A stretch of 64,000 nt of DNA from Aquarana catesbeiana (taxonomy: Eukaryota; Chordata; Amphibia; Anura; Ranidae). Below, in pieces: positions 44,941 to 56,316 of the stretch. The stretch lies in NCBI RefSeq assembly GCF_042186555.1, contig NC_133324.1, positions 135,831,577-135,895,576 of the forward strand, in the 5' to 3' direction. How positions within the stretch are numbered: position 1 is the first letter of the stretch; every line of letters begins with the position of its first letter. Under the pieces are notes generated by a model. It was not told the origin of the DNA. It searched no databases and was given only the letters and a program-made list of their open reading frames with translations. The position numbers and the translations under genes were made by a program.

Positions 44941-45227
44941 TGTTCAGGCACGGGCGTCCGCAAGGGGGGCAAGTGGCCCCCCTGGAATCAGGGATCGGCA
45001 AGGTGGATCGGATTACCGCAATTTACATCTCTGTCCTAGGTCCCGGGCAACTTCAATTAAGGACAATACAGGGAACAATACAGTGTCCCAGAATGAAATA
45101 GAGGACACACAGCCATTGGCAGCCACCCCAACTGATCACCGGCGGACCTGGTTGCTAGGGCCGCCCCGCCTGGCTTCTAGCAACCAGTGACGTCACACTC
45201 AGAGGCTCTCAGAGTGAGGCCGGTGTT

Positions 45228-45645
45228 CTGCCATATAGTGTCCTCCTATCGGATAGTGTCCGCTCCGTACTGCGCAGGCGCAGCGCTTGCGCAGTACGGA
45301 GCAGAAGGAGATGCCGAAAATGTCCGAAGTTGATCAGCTGACCATCAGCTGTACACGGCGCTTCGGCAGTTCTTAGCGATGGCTGTGTAAGAGGGCCCCT
45401 CGCGGGCTCGCTTCGCTCGCCACGCTTCGGGCACGGCCTCGCTGCGCTCGGCAACTATTTATTCTCACTCTATGTCCACTTGGATAGTAGGGAATGATCC
45501 TGGACATAGGGTGAGAATAACAGCGCAGGCGCCGTGTACAGCTGATGATCAGCTGTTAAACTTCGGAGACTTTCGGCGTCTCGTTTGTCCTCCGTACTGC
45601 GCCTGCGCAGTACAGGGAGGACACTATATGATAGGGGACTGTATT
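45228..45645. repeat. inverted repeat with GC-rich arms
   Basis: The left arm (ATATAGTGTCCTCCTATCGG, GTACTGCGCAGGCGCAG, CAGCTGTACACGGCGC) and right arm (complement, ending GGACACTATATGATAGG) are roughly 145 and 130 bp. The spacer includes GCTCGCTTCGCTCGCCACGC. Confidence 0.8.
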
Positions 45646-46008
45646 TGACAAGACACCGGGTCAGGAGCGAGGCCCGTGTTAGTGCTGCAGTGGCTCCACC
45701 CACCTTCTCCGGCGCCCGCAGTCTGCCACCGGGCGGCATGATAATGCAGCAGAGGAACTAGTCTGGGTCCTGACCTGGGACTCTGGGAGTGACAGCAACT
45801 GGGAGTCGAGCCATGTCTGGAGACTCTGGACTGGAGTACTCTGTGCAGCGTGTGAGTGTTATGATCATCTTCGTCTGTGTTATGTCACTGTGTGGCACTG
45901 GCACCTGGCTCAGATTAATGACTGCACGACTTCTCTTCCTCCTCCTTCTGCTCTGCCCCACTTTGTAAGCAGTGCTTACAAAAATATATGTCCACAGGGG
46001 TAGTGATT

Positions 46009-46370
46009 GCAGATACAATCTAAAAACGAAGCACCTCATGCTTACATGCTTCTTACCTATGTTTGCATATTTATTTCTTTTTCCGAAGGTGTAACTATAG
46101 CCATAGCAGATCAGGTACGGTAATTGCTTGGGGCTCATAAGCATGGTGTCCAACTGTCCACTCACTCCTGTCCAGTACATGGCTTGGCTATGGAGTCCAT
46201 ATTCAAGCCATGTACTGGACTGGAGTGAGCGGACACCATGCTTATGAGCCCCATAGCAGTTACCTGATCTTCTATGGCTATAGTTACACCGTTTGAAAGC
46301 GGAATAAATATGCAAACATTGGTAAAAGGCATGTAAGCAGAAGGAGCTTAGTTTTTTGGCTGTATCTGCA
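46009..46370. repeat. inverted repeat, arms about 170 bp
   Basis: TGCAGATACAATCTAAAAAC at 46009 mirrors the end at 46370. The inner parts CATAAGCATGGTGTCC and GGACACCATGCTTATG, and CCAGTACATGGCTTG and its mirror, are nearly perfect. The centre is near 46190. Confidence 0.9.
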
Positions 46371-46834
46371 TATGCTTGCCAATACTGTCTGTTCCCCAAT
46401 CAATCCCCTCTTTCCAAATGTTTTCACTTTTCACTACCACAATCTTCCAATCTGAATTAAGAGAATAGCATCCATAACCACCCATGTGGACATACATTTT
46501 TGGTGCTGGATTGCCTTTTCCTGTTACCCAAAAGCTCAGTTCATGGCTCAAATATTGCCCTGGCAATTGACAAAGAGATAGATGAGGAGACGTGTATTGC
46601 TTGATGGGGTCATTAGTGATATCATGAGTGACAGCACAGTATGAAACCATACTTATCATTGGATTGGTTGAAGTTGTAGCAGAAAATGATTCACCTGCCC
46701 AGTGCCAACAGTGACTGCAAAAGTGGAGGACGATGGTTAGGGACCACCTGACATAGCTATAGACCACTGCTGGCCTGCAGCCAGCAGTGTGAAAAACACT
46801 AATCTATGAGTATATAAATGTTCCTGACTCTATT

Positions 46835-47559
46835 TTAACCACTTCAGCTTGGAAGAATTTACCCCATTCCTGACCAGAGCACTTTTTGCGATTCGGCACT
46901 GCGTCGCTTTAACTGACAATGGCGCGGTCATGCGACGTGGCTCCCAAACAATATTGATGTCCTTTTTTCTCACAAATAGAGCTTTCTTTTGGTGGTATTT
47001 GATCACCTCTGCGGTTTTTATTTTTTGCGCTATAAACAAAAAAATAGCGACAATTTTGAAAAAACGCATTAAAATTGCATTGATTACTGCCAGTGACATT
47101 TTTAAAGTAATCAATGCTATAAAATTGCATTGATTACTGTAAAAATGTCACTGGCAGTGAAGGGGTTAACCACTAGGGGGCGGGGAGGGGTTAAGTGTGT
47201 CCTGGGCAGTGATTGTAACTGTGGGGGTGGGATGGGCTAGCAGTGACATGACACTGATCGCTTCTCCCGATGACAGGGAGCAGACGATCGGTGTCCTGTC
47301 ACTAGGCAGAATGGGGAGATGCTGTTTACATCGGCATCTCCCCGTTCTTTAGCTCTGTGACACGATCGCGGGTATCCCAGCGGCGATCGAGTCCGCGGGT
47401 CCCGCGGGCACGGTCACGGAGCTCGCGGCAGGCTCGTGTGCCGCCGGCGGGGTGCGCGTGCACGGTGGGAAATTCAAAGTAACGTACAGGTACGTTACTT
47501 TGCCCAGCCGTGCCATTCTGCCGACGTATATGTGCTGACAGCGGTCGGCAAGTGGTTAA
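46835..47559. mobile_element. piggyBac-like element at TTAA
   Basis: TTAACCACTTCAGCTTGG at 46835 and GCGGTCGGCAAGTGGTTAA ending 47559. It carries the AGCTTTCTTTTGGTGGTATT block near 46980 and paired hairpins (AATTGCATTGATTACTG). Non-coding. Confidence 0.75.
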
Positions 47560-47790
47560 CCACTTGCTTACTGGGCACTCAAACCCCCTTCCTGCCCAGG
47601 CCAATTTTCAGCATTCAGTGCTCTCACACTTTAATTGAGAATTGCGTGGTTATTCTACACTGTACTCATATGAAATTTTTATAATTTTTTTCACACACAC
47701 AGATCTTTCATTTCATTTAAATAATCACCACTGGGATTTTTATTTTTTGCTAAACAAACAAAAAAAGACTGAAAATTTTGCTCTAAAGGG
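47556..47790. mobile_element. second piggyBac-like copy, head to tail, truncated
   Basis: Shares the TTAA at 47556-47559 with the previous element and begins TTAACCACTTGCTTACTGGG. Family similarity fades near 47790, with no right end. Confidence 0.6.
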
Positions 47791-47890
47791 GATCTATATG
47801 GGGGGCATTGTCTAAAAGAGGCAGAGCATGGGTTACCTAAAATGATGCCCCCCCCCCAAAAAAAGTTCTGCGGACGCCCATGTGTATAGG

Positions 47891-49670
47891 TGAAATGTTC
47901 CTAACATATGCAGTCCTTGTTACTCCATTTGAAAGCAAGTTTAATTTGTTTACTGAATAAGCTGTACTTTTAATTCAAGCATAATATTTTTATATACACT
48001 ACATTTCACACTCCCAGTGTAACAAAATGACTTTCAATTTGTAAAACTACTCCACACTAAAAAAAAGGGGAAAAAACTTTTTTACCCCATGGCTTCAAAA
48101 TTTCTGGAACATTTACACCTCTATGAGCTTCACAATATGGTCCACTTTTTTTCTGAGTACACCAATACAGTGTATTGAACTGAAACCATAGAAAATAAAA
48201 TTATTTTCTTCTTGTGTTGGGCAACGCAACCCAACGCTGCTGATATGAACAAGCTATAATAGCAGCATACTGTAAAGGTCATTGTGGCCATTATACCACC
48301 TAGAACAACACAGGAACCAAGGAGAATAACAAAGTGACACTAAACAATATGCCTATTCTCAATAAATAAACCATACACATTAACTACTTAAAATATGTTA
48401 CCCCAACACTTCATATTCCTGATATGTGCCTGCTGTACCATGTACTTGTATGATAAAGTATCATGTTCTCTTTGTATTGCTTCTTTTGTGTGAAATTCCT
48501 GATGTTTCTCTCAGTCTCCCTGCTTTTTTATTAAAAACTGACCACACTAAGTAGGAGAGCACAGCCTGGTCAGTTTTCTAGCTATGCTAGGAACTCCGTG
48601 TGCTCTCCTCCAATGATCAGACTTGTCCTGACACACTCCTCCTGCACAGCCATTCACTGTGAAGATCAGTGTACTGCAGCTTCTCCTTCTCCCAGCTCTT
48701 ATGCAGCTGATAGCAGAGGGAATGGGGGAAAAAAAGGTATGTTATAATGTTTTTTTTTTTTTTATCTATACAAAAATGTTTGCCTTTCATTTCTATTTTA
48801 AACTGAATGGGTTGTTTTACAAGGTGATCATTTACAGTTACTTAAATGGACCTGTAATCATAATTCATGAAATAGTTTCTTCCTGTGTTTATCTGCTCTG
48901 CTTGTAATGTCCTTCATGAGCTCCCGAACCTCTCCTTTTCTCCGTCACTTCTTTTTGTTAGAATGAGCAGTGCAACTTAGCTTCAGTCTTTTGCTCTTAT
49001 TTTCTACATACGCTAAAAATCCAATAGTCCCTTAATCTATCTCAGGAGCATGCAAGAGAGGGAGGCTACATTTCTACATACAGTGGGACCATTGGGAACA
49101 AACATAGCTACCCTCCAGAAGGAAGTCAGTTCACAACACCAAAAAAAGGAATTTGATGATTTGGAGGAGACTAAGAGCAATAGAATGTACTTTTTTTTTT
49201 TTTTTTAGTTTAGAATACATACTTGAATAGAATCTCCTTTGTTTTAAACCAGAGTTTAGTGCCACTTTAACTAGCATGTAAATGTGTGTTAATCCAGGTT
49301 AGTTCATTACAGGTCAGTCATGATGTATCAGGGAAAAAAAACTCACTATGTTCCTATAGCAAAGATACAATGTGAAACAACAAATAGTATTCAGCTGCAT
49401 GACATTAGAAATAAGTTTATACTTAACTGATCACTCAAATACTGTAAAACAGCAAAACTTCATTAGCCTTAAAAAGCCTGTAGCTGGTTGTAGAACATTG
49501 TGTGACATTTTTATCAGGTGATAATGTGTAATTTGTGTAACAACTCTCTTTATTGATCTATTTTGTAAGGGTTTAGCTGGAGTGGATTCAAAAGGGAGGA
49601 GTATTGGAAACTGATCACACAGTTGCAAGGTTTTGGTTGATTTCAAAGATAAGGATACTTAAAAATGTAA
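47891..49670. other. no gene seen
   Basis: Unassigned AT-rich sequence. An open frame at 48659-48907 with a signal-peptide-like start begins only at GTG, so I do not call it. 49675-49745 is a fragment of the AGCTGGCCAT MITE family. Confidence 0.45.
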
Positions 49671-49764
49671 GGTTAAGCTGGCCATGCATGGCTAGAAATT
49701 CAGCCTGTTAAGCAGGAACCATCTGAATACATTTATCTTTATTCCCATCAGGGGCGCCGTGGAA

Positions 49765-50169
49765 ACAGAGCCTAAAAGTATGCACTGTCACTGTACTAAT
49801 GACACTGGCAGGGAAGGGGTTAACATCTAGGGCGATCAAGGGATTTAAATGTGTGGCTAACATGTGTTACTGTGTACTGTGTGAGGTGTTTTTACTAAGC
49901 AATGTGCTGTGCAGGAAGAAAAAAACAACACATTGCTGCTGTCAGAAAAGAGTCCTGTGTTTGTTTACCTACACAGGGCTCTCTTCGGTAATGTCCAGAG
50001 CCGATCGTTGGGTGCTGGGGACCAATCAGCGGCTGGCAGCTGCTGATTGGTTGGTGCTACAGCCAATCACAGCACAGCCGAGCGCTCTCTTCCCTGGCGC
50101 ATTGATCATGTACTAGGAGCGGCCGCCCTGCCACAGTATATCTATGGTGGGTGGTCCGCAAGTGGTTAA
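49765..50169. mobile_element. piggyBac-like element, right half
   Basis: Contains GACACTGGCAGGGAAGGGGTTAAC, as in the copies at 16350 and 46835, and ends GGTGGTCCGCAAGTGGTTAA at 50169. The left half is missing. Confidence 0.6.
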
Positions 50170-50224
50170 AGGACCACTATTGTAAAAATAAATCCTATTT
50201 TGTAAAAAATAACCCTTGACAGTG

Positions 50225-50872
50225 TTATTGTTTGTATAACCCCAATTCCAAGGTTGGGACGCTATATAAAATATACATAAAAACAGAATGCAATAAACCC
50301 ATATTTTATTTCATACAGAAAATAGATTTGGAAAAAAAAAGAAAATTAGAAAACATATGAAATGTTTAAAGCGGGGGTCCACCCACACCGCCAAAAAAAA
50401 AATATTAAAAGCCAGCAGCTACAAATACTGCAGCTGCTGACTTTTAATACATGACCACTTACCTGTCCCAGGGTCCAGCGATGTCGGCAGGCGAGGCAGA
50501 GAACCCGCTCGGTTCTCGGCAGCTGCCGCCGCCATCCTAGGTGAGGGAATCAGGAAGTGAAGCGTTGCGGCTTCACTTCCCGGTTCCCTACTGCGCATGC
50601 GCGAGTCGCGCTGCGCATCCCAAGTGGTCCCCGCTCTCTCCTGGGAGCTGTGTGTTTCCCAAGAGACAGCGCGGTGGGGACGGGAAGAGGCGTAGACTCC
50701 CATGGGAGTCTATGCCAGAAGTGGGTGCAAATACCTGTCTTAGACAGGTATCTGCACCCCCCTCCCCCCTGAAAGGTGCCAAATGTGACACCGAAGGGGG
50801 GGAGGGTTCCGAAAAGCGGAAGTTCCATTTTTGTGTGGAACTCCGCTTTAAACTGAGAAAATATACCTGTAG
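50225..50872. repeat. old DNA-transposon end interrupted by a MITE
   Basis: CCCCAATTCCAAGGTTGGGA at about 50240, then AAAACAGAATGCAATAAACC, up to AAATGTTTAAA, resuming after the MITE as TTTAAACTGAGAAAATATACC. This is a terminal-type sequence common in fish and frog repeats; I am not certain of the superfamily. Confidence 0.5.
50370..50847. mobile_element. MITE inserted at TTAA
   Basis: Ends AGCGGGGGTCCAC and GTGGAACTCCGCT are flanked by TTAA (50366-50369, 50848-50851). The host sequence reads continuously across AAATG-TTTAAA-CTGAG, supporting duplication of the target. The TTAA target suggests piggyBac mobilisation. Arms include CTGTCTTAGACAGG hairpins. Open frames across it on both strands are not genes. 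Another copy is split at 39120 and 42629. Confidence 0.75.
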
Positions 50873-51374
50873 CCGAGTGGGGCTGCAGCATGGACACTGT
50901 GAGGAGCAGGCTGTGTCTACCAACCCAAACCCAACCCAAATCTTCACCACCACCCCCGCTCTCCTCTTCTTCCCTTGCTGCTGCCATCTGGACTCCTGTG
51001 ATGTGCGCAGCTACAGGCTTATTCCTCTTCCTCCTCCTGCCACTTCAGAGTGAGATAAAGAGGCTCTGTTTGAAGATTCTCCCCACTCCTCCTGCCCAGC
51101 AGTGGAGGTGGACCAAACACGAGAGATGGGAGGTGGATCATGGGACCTGTAGTTCCCTTAGAAGTGCTGCCCAATGGAAGTAATGGAGCTTGAACTACAG
51201 CCCCCACCAATCCCAGCAGGAGAAGGGCTTTTTCCTGGGCAATTCATTGGAGGTCGGGGGAGAGCAGCATGAGGCTAAAGAGCATAAGAACCTGCTACAG
51301 AGGTCTGTGTCTACTTCTGGAAAGTACCAGGCATGACCTGTATGCTGAGGGACTAAGCCATTGCCAGCATACAG
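50873..51374. other. no gene seen
   Basis: Pro/Ser-rich open frames have no homology that I recognise. A short inverted pair GACCTGTAGTTCC and GAACTACAGCC near 51140-51200 resembles MITE arms. Confidence 0.4.
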
Positions 51375-51972
51375 TCCGTGGTGTGCCGTGCTCAGATAAG
51401 GGTCTGGTATGGATTTTGGGGGAGACCCCTATTCCATTTTTTTAAAATTTGGCGCAGGGTTTCCCTTAATTTCCATACCAGACCTGAAGGGCCTGGTATG
51501 GATTTTGGGGGGACCCCCACACAATTTTGTTTTTAATTTTTGGTTTGGGGTTCCCCTTAATATCCATACCAGACCCAAAGGGCCTGGTAATGGACTGGGG
51601 CTGAACCCATGCCGTTTTTTTCAATGAGTTTTATCTATATTGCCAAGACCCAACAATTCATTACAGCCGCGATCAGTTTTAAAGGACATTTTTCCTTTAG
51701 AAATGTCATTTTGCTGAGATACTGTTCTAAACACAGGAAAACTGTGCTACTTTACAGGCATACTAGACACCCCCCAGACACGATATTTAAAGGAATATTT
51801 CATTTTTATTGTTTCACTTTAAGCATTATTAAAATCACTGCTCCCGAAAAAACGGCCGTTTTAAAAACGTTTGGGGAAGGACCCGGGACCCCAAATGCTT
51901 TTTATGACAATAATTTGCATATAAGCCTTTAAAATGAGCAACTTGATTTTTAATTTTAGTGTCCCATAGACT

Positions 51973-54824
51973 TTAACCACTTGACCACTGGGCACTTAAA
52001 CCCCCTTCCTAACCAGACCAATTTTCAGCTTTCGGTGCTCTCACACTTTGAATGACAATTACTCAGTCATACAACACTTTACCCATATGAAATTTTTGTC
52101 CTTTTTTTCACACAAATAGAGCCTTCTTTTGGTGGTATTTAATCACCGTTGGGTTTTTTATTTTTTGCGCTATAAAAGAAAAAAGACTGAAAATTTGGTA
52201 AAAAAATGAATTTTTCTTTGTTTCTGTTATAAAATTTAGCAAATTAGTAATTTTTCTTCGTAAATTTTGGCCAAAATTTATACTGCTACATATCTTTGGT
52301 AAAAATAAGTACAACTTGGTGTATATTATTTGGTCTTTGTGAATGTTAGAGAGTCCAAAAGCTATGGTGCCAATATCTGAAAATTGATCACACCTGAAGT
52401 ACTGAGGGCCTATCTAATTTCTTGAGACCCTAACATGCCAGAAAAGTACAAATACCTCCCAAATGACCCCTACTTGGAAAGAAGACATTCCAAGGTATTT
52501 AGAAAGATGCATGATGAGTTTTTTTGAAATTGTCATCTTTTCCCACAATTCTTTGCAAAATCAAGATTTTTTTTTTTCTTTTTTTTTTTTCACAAAATTG
52601 TCATATTAGAAGGTTATTTCTCACACACCGCATATGCATAGCACAAATTACACCCCAAAACACATTCTGCTATTACTCCCAAGTACGGCGATACCACATG
52701 TGTGAGACTTTTACACAGCGTGGCCACATACAGAGGCCCAACATGCACGGAGCACCTCCAGGTGTTCTGGAGCACCCAGGCCAATTCTTATATTTCTCTC
52801 CTACATGTAAAAATAATAATTTATTAGCTAGAAAATTACATAGAACCCCAAAACATTATATATATATTTTTTTAAGCAAAGACCCTAGAGAATACAATGG
52901 CGGTTGTTGCAACTTTTTATCTCGCACGGTATTTTCGCAGCAATTTTTAGAACGCGTTTTTTTGGGAAAAAAAACAGTTTTGTGCTTTAAAAAAAAAACA
53001 AAACAGTAAAGTTAGCCCAATATTTTTGCATAATGTGAAAGATGAAGTTACGCCGAGTAAATAGATACCTAACATGTCACCCTTCAAAATTGCACACTCT
53101 CGTGGAATGGTGCCAAACGTCACTACTTAAAAGTCTCCATAGGTGACGCTTTAAAATTTTTTACTGGTTACATGTTTTGAGTTACAGAGGAGGTCTAGGG
53201 CCAAAATTATTGCTCTCGCTCCAACGTTCGCAGTGATACCTCACATGTGTGGTTTGAACACCGTTTTCATATGTGTGGGCGGGACTTACGTATGTGTTCG
53301 CTTCTGCATGCGAGCACACGGACATGGGCGCTTTAAAAATTTTTTTTTTTTTTTTTATTGTTTATTTTACTTTATTTATTTTAGTTTGACACTTTCCCCC
53401 CCCCAAAAAAAATTTTTGATCACTTTTATTTCTATTACAAGGAATGTAAACATCCCATGTAATAGGAATATGGCATGACAGGTCCTCTTTACAGTGAGAT
53501 ATGGGGTCAATAAGACCTCACATCTCACCTCTAGGCTGTGCCTGAAATAAAAAAAAAAAAAAAAAACTATCTTGGCTTCGATCGTAGCGGTGAGTCGGTA
53601 GAAGCACCGGAGGGTGGCGGGAAGGGGGGGCGTCCCCTCTCGCCTCCCATAAGAACGATCAAGCAGTGAAACAGCCGCTATGATCATTCTTATGGTGTAG
53701 GAAATCGCTGGCTAAAAAAGCTGATATCTGAATGATGCCTGTAGCTGCAGGCATCATTCAGATATCCCCGCTCAAAGTCAAGGACGTCATATGACTGTGG
53801 GCGGGAACTGGTTAAAAATTGCGGAGCATTGCGGGGTATTGCAGAGTATTGCGGAGTAGTGCAGGGTATATTGCGGGGTATATTGCAGAGTATTGCGGGG
53901 TATATTGCAGAGTATTGCCGGGTATATTGCAGAGTAGTGCCGGGTATATTGCAGAGTATTGCGGAGTAGTGCAGGGTATATTGCAAAGTATTGCGGAGTA
54001 GTGCAGGGTATATTGCAGGGTATATTGCTGGGTATATTGCAGAGTTGTGCCGGGTATATTGCAGAGTAGTGCCGGGTATATTGCAGAGTAGTGCCGGGTA
54101 TATTGCAGAGTATTGCTGTGTATATTGCAGAGTAGTGCAGGGTATATTGCTGGGTATATTGCAGAGTAGTGCCGGGTATATTGCAGAGTAGTGCCGGGTA
54201 TATTGCAGAGTATTGTCGGGTATATTGCAGAGTAGTGCCGGGTATATTGCAGAGTATTGCGGGGTATTATGCAGAGTATTGCGGGGTATTATGCAGAGTA
54301 TTGCGGGGTATTATGCAGAGTATTGCGGGGTATTATGCAGAGTATTGCGGAGTATTATGCAGAGTATTGCGGGGTATTATGCAGAGTATTGCGGGGTATT
54401 ATGCAGAGTATTGCAGGGTATTATGCAGAGTATTGTAGGGTATTATGCAGAGTATTGCAGGGTATTATGCAGAGTATTATGCAGGGATGGCTGAGCATGG
54501 AGGGATGGATGGATGTGACTACAATTGTCACTGAGCACCGCTGTGGGCACTACACATGCAGCCCACAGCGGTGCTGCCATCCGATCCCTCCCCCTCTCCC
54601 CTCGCACTGTACCGATCGGTACACAGAGGGGAGGGAGGAACCGGCGTCATGACATGACGCCGGTCTGTTGACATGTGATCGCTCCGTCATGGAAGTTCTC
54701 GGGTGCGCGCCCCAGGGGGCGCGCGAGAGCAGTATTCTGGGAGGACGTCCATGGACGTCCACCCAGAACTAGCCGACCGCGCTGTAGCCGTCTTTCGGCT
54801 ATGGCCCGGTCGGCAAGTGGTTAA
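51973..54824. mobile_element. piggyBac-like element, 2.85 kb, at TTAA
   Basis: TTAACCACTTGACCACTGGG at 51973 and CCGGTCGGCAAGTGGTTAA ending 54824. The host hAT tail is continuous across the TTAA. Contains the family block near 52120-52150 and long T-runs. An internal GGGCGGGAACTGGTTAA at about 53800-53815 resembles another right end and may mark a composite of two units. A minisatellite fills 53820-54480. No transposase. Confidence 0.75.
53820..54480. repeat. minisatellite, unit 22 bp
   Basis: Two variants: TGCAGAGTAGTGCCGGGTATAT at the left and TATTGCGGGGTATTATGCAGAG at the right. Open frames rich in Tyr/Cys/Val/Leu across it are artefacts. Confidence 0.95.
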
Positions 54825-54959
54825 TGATGTTCCAGCGGCTTTCGAATTTTCCCACGACCACCGCATATTGTTCTGTATTCGCCGAACGTCCGAACAACCA
54901 AAGTTTGGCCCGAACTTATGCTCGGGCCGAACCATTCGCCCATCCCTAGTCCTGGGTCT

Positions 54960-55470
54960 TCTTTGTCATATTTTTCATTTCAAGGTGCGCCAAACATTTT
55001 TCAATTGGCGAAAAGTCTGGACTACAGACAGGCCAGGTAAAGCGCCCAGACTCTTCTACTCCGCAGCCATGCTGTTGTTGGGAGCATATGCTGCTCTAAA
55101 ACCTGGATATATATTTCAGCATTTATTTTGCCTTTCTAAACGTGCAAGCTGTCCATTCCATATGCACTTATGCACCCTATACCATCAGAGATGCAGGCTT
55201 TTGAACTGAGCACTGATAAGCCAGAAGGTCCCTCTCCTTTTAAGTCTGGAGGCGCTCACGGTTGCCAAAAAGATTGCCAAATTTTGATTAGTCTGACCAC
55301 AGGACAGTTTTCCATTTTGCAACAGACCATTTTAAATGAGCTTTGGCCCAAAGAAAACAGCGACATTTCTGGATCATATTCAGATATGGCTTCTTCTTTG
55401 CATGATAGAGCTTTAATTTACCTTGAATTTGGAAGTCTGAAAAGAACCAGTGATGTAGGTAACAGAAAAA
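54960..55470 (-). pseudogene. Tc1/mariner transposase fragment
   Basis: Minus-strand translation across frames shows WKTVLWSD (first catalytic Asp) near 55300. It is followed by YQCSVQKPASLMV, and then CSPDFSPIEKCLAHLEMKN near 54990-55040, which holds the catalytic Glu position. The fragment covers most of the catalytic core with many stops and no DNA-binding domain. It differs from the Tc1 families at 2850, 20699 and 55483. Termini are not recognised. Confidence 0.75.
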
Positions 55471-56316
55471 GAGGACATTATACAGTGCCTTCAAAAAGTA
55501 TTCATACCCCTTGAAATGTTCCACATTTTGTCATGTTACAACCAAAAACGTAAATGTATTTTATTGGGATTTTATGTGATAGACCAACACAAAGTGGCAC
55601 ATAATTGTGAAGTGGAAGGAAAATGATGAATGGTTTTCCAAATTCTTTACAAATAAATATCTGAAAAATGTGGCGTGCATTTGTATTCAGCCGCCTTTAC
55701 TCTGATACCCCTAACTAAAATCTAGTGGAACCAATTCAGAAGCCTTCAGAAGTCACCTAATTAGTAAATAGAGTCCACCTGTGTGTAACGTAATCTCAGT
55801 ATAAATACAGCTGTTCTGCCCTCAGAGGTTTGTTAGAGAACCCTAGTGCATCATGAAGACCAAGGAACACACCAGACAGGTCAGGGATATAGTTGCGGAG
55901 AAGTTTAAAGCAGTATTAGCTTATAAAAAAATGTCCCAAGCTTTGAACATCTCACGGAGCACTGTTCAATCCATCATCTGAAAATGGAAAGAGTATGGCA
56001 TAACTGCAAACCTACCAAGCCATGGCCGCCCACCTAAACTGACAGGCCGGGCAAGGAGAGCATTCATCAGCGAAGCAGCAAGCAAGAGACCCATGGTAAC
56101 TCTGGAGAAGCTGCAGAGATCCACAGCTCAGGTGGGAGATTCTGTCCACGGGACAACTGTTAGTTGTGCACTCCACAAATCTGGTCTTTATGGAAGAGTG
56201 GCAAGAAGAAAGCCATTGTTGAAAGAAAGCCATAAGAAGTCCTGTTTGTAGTTTGCAAGAAGCCATGTGGGGGACACAGCAAACATGTGGAAGAAGGTGC
56301 TCTGGTCAGATGAGAC

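Larger units (their letters stand above)
44949..47882. mobile_element. hAT-type element related to 2779-5358
   Basis: Ends CACGGGCGTCCGCA and TGCGGACGCCCATG are inverted repeats with one mismatch and resemble the CATAGGCGTGCGCA end at 2779. The flanks TGTTCAGG (44941-44948) and TGTATAGG (47883-47890) agree at 6 of 8 positions, a plausible decayed hAT duplication. The interior holds two long inverted repeats and two piggyBac-like insertions. No transposase seen. Confidence 0.65.
51375..54948 (+). mobile_element. hAT 3' tail, split by piggyBac-like insertion
   Basis: 51375-51972 resembles the last part of the hAT at 34590-35040 (AAAGGGCCTGGTAATGGACT, ACTGCTCCCGAAAAAACGG, AGTGTCCCATAGAC). After the insertion 54825-54948 continues to GAACCATTCGCCCATCCCTA, ending with the family's CATCCCTA. 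Joining across a single TTAA restores a continuous tail. No coding part remains. Confidence 0.65.

Noticed and set aside
48659..48907. Signal-peptide-like frame followed by a GTATGT donor-like site
   Set aside because: Start is GTG, the hydrophobic stretch is followed by a T-run, and no second exon is visible.
50541..51053. 170-residue plus-strand frame and overlapping minus frames
   Set aside because: Most of it lies in a TTAA-bounded MITE and the frames cross its boundary, so a real gene is unlikely.
53819..54494. Open frames with repeated YCRV/GYIAE-type sequence
   Set aside because: Artefact of the 22-bp minisatellite.
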